Shown here piece by piece: positions 1-8,050 of a DNA stretch of 11,055 bases; within the stretch, counting starts at the first letter, position 1, and every line of letters begins with the position of its first letter. The DNA lies in NCBI GenBank assembly GCA_022497145.1, contig MU386114.1, positions 1 through 11,055 of the forward strand, read 5' to 3'. This DNA is from Rostrohypoxylon terebratum. Taxonomy: Eukaryota; Ascomycota; Sordariomycetes; Xylariales; Hypoxylaceae. The notes under the pieces were generated by a model. The model saw nothing but the letters and a program-made list of their open reading frames with translations, ran no database searches and was not told where the DNA came from. The translations under genes and the position numbers were made by a program.

Positions 1-26
1 AGTTAGGCCATGAAACAAAAGTTTCC

Positions 27-46
27 CAATGACCAGTTGGTCATTG
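27..46. repeat. Near-perfect palindrome with 9-bp arms
   Basis: CAATGACCA (27-35) and TGGTCATTG (38-46) are exact reverse complements around a GT centre. It lies in the leader or first-exon zone of the HET gene. It could be a dimeric factor site or a remnant of a mobile-element end; nothing here decides. Confidence 0.6.
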
Positions 47-54
47 TTCCCTAA

Positions 55-2650
55 TTCCATATTATATGTGTTACCCCGCACTTGGTACGTAACAGGACCG
101 AGAAAATAACGAAGCTCCTTAAGTGGTCAAATGTCGTCGAGAACATTACTACTAGCCTTTGCGAACGAGATTTGCGGTTTCGATTCCTTAATGAGGCCAT
201 CAATAAATTCGTTGTTGAAAACTGCGGCATTTTAAACACGTTCCTCCGTTCGGTTGAACCAACTCAAAATGTGCGCTCAAAGCGGCTCAACCCTAGCCAA
301 GAATATATCTCCCCCGAACAAATAAAGGACGCCTACATTGACTCAGCTGGTATTCTATGCGAAATCGTAGATTCAACAATATATGAAATCCTTAATGTGT
401 TCGACATTCAAATCACTCAGGAACAGGTTCCACGGCCACATGATGGAGAACAACATATGGATCTCTTGCGTTTCCTACATGAGAAATCAAAACACTATAG
501 ACCAAAATCAGCAAACCCGATATCTCCCAAACCCCCGAATATGACAGGATCATCAAAACAAGATGTCTATCAATACCAAAGCCGTCTCATTTCGACAACG
601 GAACAATACTCTACCACACTGATTCGAGTCCTTCATATATTTCCTGGGACCGGCGATAGCCCTATCAGGTGTTCCCTAGAGGTGCGTGATCTAAATGCCG
701 AGGGCATTCACGAGGCGCTATCCTACGTATGGGGCACAGGCAAAGCCGTCGAATGCATCTTCATTGACGATGCTCCATTTCATGTGACTCTAAATCTCTA
801 TAATATCCTGACTTATTTGCGGCCCTGCCATTCGACACGAACTATTTGGATCGACGCAATATGTATAAATCAGTCGGACCCTGAGGAGAAAGCAGAGCAG
901 GTGCGGCTTATGAAGGATATATATTCCAAAGCAAAGACGTACATCTGGCTATCTGGCCGAACGTTGTACGAACAGCCAGACATGAATCCACAGCCTATAG
1001 CTAGTTACCCGAGCGATATTTGTGCTCACCTTCCACTCAACTTTATGGGAAACACAATAGACCAATACGACCTCAGAGGAATGCTCGACGAACTTTGCAA
1101 ACTGACTCTCGGGGACGACCTGGACGATAAAAGTTGGGCACTTGTCACTATGCTTGTGCATTGCGTGAACGTGGTACTGTCTCATGATTGGTGGAAAAGG
1201 ATCTGGACGGTACAAGAGGCTGCTCTCCCACGAGAGCATCCGCAGATTTTACTCCAAGCTCACGGCTTCTCTTTCGGATCTAATAGAAGCAGTAGATCTT
1301 ATCGGAGGCAATGATTATTTGTCTAAATTATCTATAAAATTATTTATGGAACCATTGGATGACCTACCCCCTTGTGAGTGTTCACCCTTTACCCCATTTC
1401 GTACTCCCCAAATTCCTTTGTCGTGACTCATGAACAAATCGCTAACAGTTTGTTTCCAAACGCCAGCAGCCAGGTTTCTTGCACTATCCTGGCGATATCA
1501 GTTTGCCTTTTTCCGAAGGATGCACCGACCAACACTTCTTCAATCGCTTCGCTCTGCAAAAGAGGATAGAGAAGACATCCCTGACGCCCCAGATCGCTCA
1601 CTGCAGTATCTACTTTGCAAAACAGACACATACCGCGCAACTGATCCACGAGACAAAATCTTTGCATTGCAATCCCTGTTGTGCAGTCCCTTAGGTGCAC
1701 TGATTTGTGTTGACTACAATGACTCCTACGAAGCCGTGTTTAGACGTGCGTCAGCTCGCTGTCTGAACTCAGTTTTGGGAAAGAGGGAGAGATATATGAC
1801 AAAAAAGTTCAAGCTATTGATCGAGACTCAACCTCGCGATGCGAAAGCTCCGCTTACCCCTTCCTGGGTTCAAGATTTTGCATATTCTAGTTCGAATTCT
1901 GGCAGAGATGATTACAGAGACACACAGGAACTTGATGAAGGTTTGTTTAGTGAATTTATCCGTCGACCTCTGTATGAAATTTCAAGGAGAAAGTCAGGGA
2001 TATGCTTCGCCACACCCAAGGTTCTGTTCTGCTCAGGGGTGCATTTAGATGTCATTCACAAAACCCATTACATAGCCGAACCGAGTGGCTCTGATCCAGT
2101 AGAAAGGCTGAATGAGCTTTGGATGAGGATGAACATCCACTTGGATCAAAGCTCAGAGGGTCTGATATGGCAACGAGAAGTACAAGAAGTGAAGCACGAA
2201 CCAACTTCCTCAATCGCATCACTCTTTCGTGAAGCATTAGAAGTGATGCGGAATCCGCCGCGCGATCAAACTATCCTACAAAGTATCAAACAGATTGAAG
2301 CTGTCTTCGGATACTTTTACTTGGGCGTGAGAGAATCCCCCAAACCTACAAACGAACGGACGTTTGGTTTTGCCGATACGGTGTCCAAACAAATCGCCGG
2401 CGAGACTTACTTTACTACAGAAAAAGGATTCAAGGGGTTTGTAACGTGTCCTGTGCAATCGGGCGATATACTTGGTTTATTGCACATGTGTCCGGTTTAC
2501 TATGTATTCAGGGAAGTAGAATACGAGGCCGATGAGTCACCAAGTGTACAAAAATATCGGATTGTTGCCAGAGCGACCGTATGCGGGAGTGAGCGCAAGT
2601 TGAAGAAACGATTCAAGAGTCTTGATAGCCAAGTATTCCAGATTGTTTAG
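55..2650 (+). CDS. HET-domain (heterokaryon incompatibility) protein, frame-broken
   Basis: HET domains act in fungal non-self recognition and can trigger cell death when overexpressed; that is family knowledge, not shown here. The hallmarks appear in order: an IRVLHIFPG-like lead-in, LSYVWG (from 718), TIWIDAICINQ (841-873), an arginine/glutamine block W-WKRIWTVQEAAL (1189-1230) and ATDPRDKIFAL (about 1636-1670). The first part is read in frame 1 (open from 55 after TAA at 52, closed by TGA at 1312). The rest is in frame 2, where an intron at 1374-1466 removes the TGA at 1424; the product ends with TAG at 2648. Passing from frame 1 to frame 2 near 1250-1275 needs a 1-nt slip, because no intron fits without deleting the conserved WTVQEA block. 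The frame-1 open region has no ATG before 457, so the true start is either 457, 541, or an exon to the left. The frame break means a pseudogene, a strain-specific null allele or a sequencing error. Family assignment is firm; gene structure is not. Confidence 0.8.
1374..1466 (+). other. Intron in the HET gene, with tandem acceptor
   Basis: The donor is GTGAGT at 1374-1379, a CTAAC branch site lies at 1442-1446 and CAG acceptors end at 1466 and 1469 (a CAGCAG tandem). Both lengths (93 and 96 nt) are multiples of three and keep frame 2, so the in-frame TGA at 1424 is removed. The exon joins just before the residues ARFLALSW. The branch-to-acceptor distance of about 20 nt is normal for fungi. Confidence 0.75.
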
Positions 2651-3109
2651 GCAGACGCCGTATACATACAATACTCCCTCTTTCTCAAGCTATGTACCTT
2701 TAGGGGCTTCAATGTGCTAGAGCCACAGGCACTCTGTTAGTGAAGAATCTCCATTAACCTCGGAGCGGCAACGGCTAATCGTTCAATGATGATATGACTT
2801 ACATCACCCAATGGGACACCCAAGTATGATTACAAGGCCTAGTTTGACCGTTGCTGAACTGTTACCAAAGTTGTTGCTGGATGAAATGGTGCGCTGACTG
2901 GTGTTGAATCCATATTTAAGGGGGATTAGCTGTGAAAATACAGTATCAATACAGTAGAAATCATTTAGTACACTGTTTTTGGACAAGGTTTCCGGTTTTG
3001 ACGGCTTGGTCCAGCGTTAGATGGTGACATCGTGCAAATTCGAATCCTACCGTTTCTTCTAAATCGCATTTTTTCTCTTCATTCTTGTCGATGATTCAAG
3101 CTTGGATAT
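2651..3109. other. Intergenic region between the HET and oxidoreductase genes
   Basis: This 459-bp stretch has no convincing open reading frame on either strand. It should hold the 3' end of the HET transcript and the promoter and leader of the oxidoreductase. The right half contains a tRNA-like remnant (listed separately), a T6 run at about 3069-3074 and a CT-rich patch just before the next gene. Confidence 0.6.
2999..3057 (+). pseudogene. Possible degenerate tRNA-like remnant
   Basis: The segment TGGTCCAGCGT (3007-3017) matches the pol III A-box consensus at 10 of 11 positions. AATTCGAATCC (3037-3047) matches the B box/T-loop at 9 of 11. A TTCGAAT T-loop is present but its flanks do not pair, the acceptor halves pair poorly, and the D-arm to T-loop distance is about 31 nt instead of about 44, so there is no room for an anticodon arm. 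A T6 run follows near 3070. It is best read as a decayed tRNA or tRNA-derived fragment; chance similarity is quite possible. Confidence 0.25.
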
Positions 3110-3117
3110 ATGATTGA
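3091..3117 (+). promoter_or_regulatory. Upstream ORF overlapping the oxidoreductase start
   Basis: An ATG at 3091 opens an 8-codon reading frame ending in TGA at 3115-3117, overlapping the ATG at 3110 in a different frame. If it lies in the leader, scanning ribosomes would pass the 3110 ATG while translating it and could reinitiate at 3122 or at 3134. The 3134 ATG has the best context (A at -3, G at +4). Transcript extent is unknown. Confidence 0.35.
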
Positions 3118-4731
3118 ATTCATGGTTGGTACGATGGAGTGGGTCTCAATAGCCCCATGGGCCGCGCTGGCAGCCCTCTTTCTCTACTTATTTCGAGTGA
3201 ACCAGCTTCTGAGCGGAACGCCGGATGAGATCCGGAAGCTGTCGGGATCGCGATGGACGCCGACTCAACTCAAGACAACTTACCAGAGGTTACGGGATAA
3301 CCCAATTGACTACGCTGACAAGCTTCCTCCGAAGCTAGAGCGCCGGTATGTTGTCACGGGCGGCTCGGGTAAGTAAACGCATGCGAACCTTACTTCTCGT
3401 TCGTGTTTTTAAATATAGAATTTAAGTTAAACTCCCGGATCAGGTCTTGTCGGCGGCTTTATTGTGCTGCAGCTCTTGGCGAGGGGCAACCCTCCAGAGA
3501 GTATCCGGATCATCGACATACGGAAGACGGAGCGAAATGACATGAGTGTGGCTACCGAGGTTGAGTTCGTGAAGACGGATATCACATCGGCTAATTCGGT
3601 CGAAGCTGCTTTCGCGCTTCCGTGGCATCCGAGCGTGGCCCATCTCCCTCTCACAGTATTCCACACTGCAGCCGTCATATTGGCCTCGGAACGATCCAAG
3701 TTCCAGTATGCTTTCCCAGAAGCTGTCAACGTGATAGGCACGAAGAATGTGTTAGAAGCAGCTCGCAAAGCCGGCGCAGATATCTTTAGCTCCACCTCAT
3801 CCGGCTCCATTTCCATCAAGCCCGTTGACCCATTTGTAGCACCGTGGGAACGATCACCGCGACATTTCTGGCAGGTTTTAGATGTAAAAGACTTCTCTAT
3901 GCCTTTGAGAGAACGCGAGCAGTACTTCGCCAATTATCCAGCTTCGAAGGCAATCGCGGAGAGATATGTGTGTAGTCAGAATAGCGAAGACTTCCGCACC
4001 GGATGTATACGGCCTGCAAATGGCGTCTACGGGAACCCGACGGATAATACCGTCGGTGAACCTTTAGCTAGGACGGTCTTACCAACGTGAGTTCTCCCTT
4101 ACTTAGCTTTCCCCAGTTTACCTGAACGAATCTGCTTATACGTGACAATAGTTGGGTGTCCCATATTGTGCAGAGCTTCGTGCACGGCGCGAATGTTGCC
4201 ATCGCTCATCTACAACATGAGGCTGTGCTCGTTCGGCCTTGGTCGGAAAGCATGAAACAGGCGGGTCGACCGTTCGTAGTGACAGATCCCAATCCACCAA
4301 TCGCGTACAGCGATCTGTATACCGCGATTGGGACACTCTCCGTACATCCATTTCGCACAATAAATGTCCCGCCCGTTTTGATGCTCTTGCTCGCTCATAT
4401 AGTTGAGATCTACGCCGATCTGCCTTTCAAGTATCCCCTTCTCGGCAAGGTATTACCCAAGCTTCAGAGCGATATAAGACATCTAAAGCCAGGCATTATG
4501 TCAATATGCACACACTTAGTCGCATCAAATGACGAAGCCGGGAAACCAGTCGCTCAAGGCGGTTTGGGGTACTCCGGCGTGCTTACGACGCTCGAAGGGA
4601 TGACGTTGGAGATTTTGGAGTGGAATAGGGAACACGTGAACGATGTCAAGACGAGAAAAGCATACACGACATCGATCACGCTAGCGGAACAGATCCAAAA
4701 GCTCTGGGTTGTGGGAGGTAGCTCGGGTTAG
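3110..4731 (+). CDS. Membrane-anchored 3-beta-HSD / extended SDR family NAD(P)-dependent oxidoreductase
   Basis: Three exons (3110-3368, 3444-4086, 4152-4731) join to 493 codons; starting at the better-placed ATG at 3134 gives 485. Residues 13-30 form an N-terminal hydrophobic segment, suggesting an ER or other membrane anchor. The Rossmann motif TGGSGLVGGF (about 83-92) is split by intron 1. It is followed by an acidic beta-2 end (IRIIDIR), DITSANSV, FHTAAV, NVIGTKNVLEAARKAG, a serine-rich active-site strand FSSTSSGS, and catalytic YPASK (Tyr251, Lys255). GCIRPANGVYG and SFVHGANVAIAHL follow, as in 3-beta-hydroxysteroid dehydrogenase and sterol-4-alpha-carboxylate dehydrogenase (Erg26-type) enzymes. 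Those families oxidise a 3-beta-hydroxyl using NAD(P). Here the substrate cannot be read from sequence; an ERG26 paralogue or a secondary-metabolism SDR are both possible. All key residues are present, so it is likely active. Confidence 0.88.
3369..3443 (+). other. Intron 1 of the oxidoreductase gene
   Basis: A GTAAGT donor and an ATCAG acceptor bound this 75-nt phase-1 intron. It contains in-frame stops. Splicing reconstitutes the glycine-rich NAD(P) loop (TGGSG-LVGG), which strongly supports both boundaries. Confidence 0.88.
4087..4151 (+). other. Intron 2 of the oxidoreductase gene
   Basis: This 65-nt phase-2 intron has a GTGAGT donor and an AATAG acceptor. Joining moves the reading frame from frame 2 to frame 1 and gives LPT-WVSHIVQSFVHGAN, the family's conserved segment after the substrate loop. 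Confidence 0.85.
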
Positions 4732-5563
4732 AGTTGGAGACGGTGTGCTCCCTCGTGCTGTACGTATGTAAATTAAGCAGCTCAAGCGATGGTTCATGCA
4801 AACCACGCATGACCCTCCGTTTGGATATAGAAACCCAAAAATCCAGAAGCTTGTTTTTGTCCTAAGCATCCTAAACACTCAGTTTCACCGAACTAAGGTG
4901 GAAAATTGAGGACTGCCAGGTGAGGACAGAGGAGGGGTGATGATGACCGACTATACTCCATCTGTGCGGTGGCTTTGCGCGTTTTGCTTTTTTGGTATGA
5001 GTCGTCGCATGTTTCGATGTCCGGGAGTGACACTACAGCATTGAGAAGAGTGACAAAAGCGATACCCTATTCGATGACGATGATTTCGTTGATTTATGCG
5101 CATATTCATTTGAGAGTGCGCTTGACAAAATGGTGTAAGCGGCAAGATATCCAAGCTACTAGGTATCACCAGCTATTATTGTCCTATCAGTCAAACCAGC
5201 CACCTTCCAAAGGCTGGGCTGGTAATGTAATAATAACGTTCTGACCTAAACTTTAGAATAGGTGACATGAGGGTTTGAGTTAATCTTTGAGTGGCAGTTG
5301 CTTGAATTAATACGCATCGGACCGGACCTTCGGTACTGTAGGTAGGCACACATACTGCTGTATACATATGCGCAGTTCTTCTTTCTACTATTTGACGCAT
5401 TCCAAGCAGAGGCTCCGCTCCTTTCCTTTTCCTCGTTCGTCCTCTTCAAGGTTATCTTCGTGTACCCAAGATTACCTTACTGCCTTAGTAGTATGTGCCA
5501 CAATGCCACATACCCGTGACATATATTCCACTTTCCACTCCAGATGTCCCCGATGTGCCCGGG

Positions 5564-5585
5564 CAATTGCCCCCCAATTGCCCCC
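5564..5585 (+). repeat. Two tandem 11-bp CAATTGCCCCC units
   Basis: Two perfect copies of CAATTGCCCCC are followed by looser CAAATCTCC and CAATTCTCC units up to about 5604. It is a short cryptic repeat with no visible gene. Confidence 0.7.
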
Positions 5586-5962
5586 CAAATCTCCCAATTC
5601 TCCCATTTGAACAACGGATCGTCCATGGATTACGTGGTTGCCTCATATTACGAACATATTAATACGTCTAACTTCGTATGCAAAGCATCGTTCTGTCCAA
5701 CGGTAGCCCATCACCAATGATGTCTCTACACTACGTCGTAAGTCATGGAGAACCCCAGATTCCGGCTTCGATAGACGTGTTCGCAAGTTGTCCCCTCAAC
5801 AAAATGGCGTTACATTTCCCATCTATTCCCATTTAATGGGCTGGATTTGCTGATTTCCTGAAACGTGGTTCGCCCCTGCATTGGTTATGCAGCCGCCTTA
5901 TCCAGGACGGGAAAAGTTTCATGCAGGTCGATGGGTCTTATCAAGTTACTGTGGTTAATCAG

Positions 5963-6042
5963 GTAAGATGTGGGGCTCTGGTGGGGTCAAATAAAGGGCA
6001 AGTTGCAACTGAGAGGGTAGCACGTGCTGCTAACGATCTTAG
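5963..6042 (+). other. Isolated intron signature (possible leader intron)
   Basis: CAG|GTAAGA at 5960-5968, a perfect GCTAAC branch site at 6029-6034 and a CTTAG acceptor ending at 6042 make a textbook 80-nt fungal intron. No long coding frame flanks it. An ATG at about 5930 would read across the junction for only about 20 codons. It may be a 5'-leader intron of the gene at 6746, part of an unrecognised transcript, or chance. Confidence 0.35.
6019..6028. promoter_or_regulatory. AGCACGTGCT E-box palindrome
   Basis: A 10-bp perfect palindrome is centred on CACGTG, the core bound by fungal bHLH factors such as the Pho4 and Cbf1 types. It lies about 720 bp before the 6746 start and inside the possible leader intron. 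Binding is inferred from the core only. Confidence 0.3.
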
Positions 6043-6055
6043 CCCAGAACCAGCG

Positions 6056-6091
6056 CCAGGAACACTCTAGCCTACCGAACAAGGTTCCTGG
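6056..6091. repeat. 8-bp inverted repeat in GC-rich upstream block
   Basis: CCAGGAAC (6056-6063) and GTTCCTGG (6084-6091) are exact reverse complements separated by 20 nt. They lie just before the run of CCCCCG and CCCGCC elements at 6098-6125. The repeat could be a hairpin in a leader or a dimeric factor site. Confidence 0.5.
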
Positions 6092-6745
6092 AATTGGGCC
6101 CCCGCTGCCCCCGTATCCCGCCCGCTCGCGTATTTTTTAGTGGCCGGTGTAGTGGTTGAACCGTTGAACGGGCTTCTAAAGGTTAGACAGCCTGCGCGCT
6201 TAGGGGAGGCCAAGGCTTAAGGTTTACCAGATTGGCTTAGCTAATTCCAGCTGAATACCCGTTCGAGACCCATTCGCCTACTGTGTGCTCCTGCCAATGC
6301 TCTTTGTCCCTTTCCAGTTCTCTTTCTCTTATTAAATGTATTAATACTAATATGTCGACTTCTTCCCCTGTCCAACGCTTTTTTTCTATCCACTCACTTT
6401 CTCTTTTTTTTTTCTGCTTCCCAACCACCAACTGCTATTCCTTGCTAGCCGTAATTCCTTCGGCATACATAATCGGAGAACACAGGACTGTTCCCGTTCC
6501 CTCGTTTACGCAGTATTACAAGTGGTCAAACACCCCAATCGCTACCGTCTACTCTCATCAGCACCACGCGCAACACGTTCATCTATACCTTTGAAAGGCA
6601 ACAATAGGCGTTGGAGGACAGACATACACACAAAGACATCCGAGAAACACGATTGACTCGTTCCAATTTGTCCCGGCCATATTGAACCACTTTGAGTGAA
6701 AGATAGCTTGGGACATAATAATCGGAGACCTTCTAAGTCGTCACA

Positions 6746-7126
6746 ATGCCAAGTCTATTCCAAAAGATCCAGGCCAAGATTGAGCTGTTCAGACTCGAGC
6801 AGCGGTACACACGCAACCGACACCGTCGCTCCGGATTCATTAGCAATGCTGTCTATGTCGACGGCGAGTACATCTACCAGACTCCCAACAACACTGGCTC
6901 TTCGACCAACAGCGCTTCCACATCTGCCTCATCACCCATGGAAGAGCCCAGCAGACGCCATAGTGCGATCATTGAGGAGCCTACCAGGCATTACACAGAG
7001 CCAACACCACAACAGAAGAAGCGATTGAATCGATTCTCGTCGATGCCTGGATTTGGCTCGACGACGAAGAGCAACAGCTCCCAGGATTGGAGGACGAACA
7101 CTCCCGACATAGACGAAATGCGCTGA
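6746..7126 (+). CDS. Small basic conserved-type protein of unknown function
   Basis: This intronless 126-codon gene has an excellent start context (TCACAATGCC) and a TGA at 7124. Residues 1-45 are the structured-looking part: an amphipathic helix KIQAKIELFRLEQRYTR, a basic RNRHRR patch, then an SNAVYVDGEYIYQTP segment rich in aromatics. The remainder is serine/threonine-rich and probably disordered, with RHS and RFSS sites of the kind basophilic kinases use. There is no signal peptide or membrane helix. From memory, the N-terminal block resembles a small uncharacterised protein widespread in Pezizomycotina; no role is assigned. A long CT-rich leader precedes it and an AATAAA lies 51 nt after the stop. 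That it is a real gene is likely; its function is unknown. Confidence 0.83.
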   Translation: MPSLFQKIQAKIELFRLEQRYTRNRHRRSGFISNAVYVDGEYIYQTPNNTGSSTNSASTSASSPMEEPSRRHSAIIEEPTRHYTEPTPQQKKRLNRFSSMPGFGSTTKSNSSQDWRTNTPDIDEMR

Positions 7127-8050
7127 GTACACCAATATTACGGCAATGGCCCATAACGGAAGAATTACACGAAACAAATAAACAATACTAGGCTGGTGTA
7201 CATGGCTTGATTTGGGACTTTCTGGATATACCAACTTTGAGAGACATCGACTCTCTCCATTCGCCTTCACGGGCTTTTACGACAATCGTTCGGGTGGTTC
7301 TTGTGTTGTATTAACATCTTTAAACACGATGGTGCATGATCCCAATCGTGCGGATACCTTTTAGGATGTGGCGCACCGGCATGATCTTTTTTCGACTGTA
7401 TATATTATTTCTCTCATGACACAAGGTGACAACTATCCGAACGTTTATTCTGCAAAGCATTTTATGTATTACTCCTTGGACTTTAGGTCTCGTGGCCCGA
7501 CTTGCTCGTGTATAGGTATTCTTATGTTCTTACGTTCTTGATATGTATTGTATAAGACCACAGGAAACTCCTTATGTCGACTAGGTATTTTCATACGAGA
7601 CTTCGACTCAATGTTACTTTCTGAAGAAGAAAAATTGGACTTCCAGACGTCGAATTGCTCTTGCGGCGTAGCACACAGATCGACGGGTCGATTAGTTGTT
7701 GCAACGGGTGCGACTCTGACCAAGAGCGTACGGTGGGCAACCGCCGAGGGAGGGCTGAGATGAGTCCCGATTGGAGTTCGGGACGAATCCTACCAAGTCT
7801 CGCCCACTTGTGGAGCTTTCACGGTACTATACCCTTTTTATAACACCACTCATTGTAGATCTGACGATGGGTGGATTAATTAATTCTAAGATTATTGACG
7901 GGTTGCAACGCTGTGAATATAATAGATTGCATCTAGAACGATTCTCACAATTTAAAATGTGATATACCTAGCCCAGCCTAGCAGAATCAGCCTACTGCGT
8001 ATATGACAACCCTTGGAGCTCGGTGATAACTACCTAGAGTCCTAGATTGT
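7127..8050. other. Convergent intergenic region
   Basis: This 924-bp stretch separates the 3' ends of the small basic gene and the DUF7708 gene. No open frame here starts with ATG and looks protein-like. One compact hairpin is visible at 7764-7784: GTCCCGA pairing with TCGGGAC around a 7-nt loop. The rest is unremarkable AT-rich sequence. Confidence 0.6.
7177..7182 (+). terminator. AATAAA polyadenylation-like signal
   Basis: An exact AATAAA lies about 50 nt downstream of the stop of the small basic gene, in an A-rich context, at a normal distance for a 3'-end signal. Confidence 0.45.

Larger units (their letters stand above)
4732..6745. other. Two-kilobase region without a convincing gene
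   Basis: Small open frames here are non-ATG, low-complexity (CT-tract derived) or lack protein-like composition, so none is called. Visible structure includes a 7-bp inverted repeat (5195-5201 with 5217-5223) and a duplicated CAATTGCCCCC unit at 5564-5585. There is also an isolated intron signature (5963-6042) and a palindromic CACGTG E-box (6019-6028). An 8-bp inverted repeat lies in a GC-rich block (6056-6091), and a T/CT-rich leader runs at about 6300-6420. The right half is probably the promoter and 5' leader of the small gene at 6746. Confidence 0.6.

Noticed and set aside
3427..3933. 168-codon minus-strand frame
   Set aside because: It is antisense to exon 2 of the oxidoreductase, whose motifs are unambiguous.
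4936..4980. TGATGATGA that resembles a box C of a C/D snoRNA
   Set aside because: No box D (CTGA) at suitable spacing and no terminal stem were seen.
5368..5610. 80-codon plus-strand frame beginning at an ATG
   Set aside because: It is serine/proline-rich low complexity running into the CAATTGCCCCC repeat, with no recognisable domain, weak context and no splice support.
6237..6431. Minus-strand lysine/glutamate-rich frame
   Set aside because: It is the antisense reading of the CT tract, which naturally yields charged repeats.
6283..6594. Plus-strand frame in the leader of the small basic gene
   Set aside because: It starts with GTG, and its composition comes from the CT-rich tract. The internal ATG at 6352 gives only a hydrophobic low-complexity product.
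6696..7028. 110-codon plus-strand frame overlapping the small basic gene
   Set aside because: It begins with GTG and is a serine/proline/threonine-rich shadow of the well-supported 6746 frame.
7764..7784. Stem of 7 bp with a 7-nt loop, considered as a tRNA anticodon arm
   Set aside because: No D-arm, T-arm or acceptor stem surrounds it.
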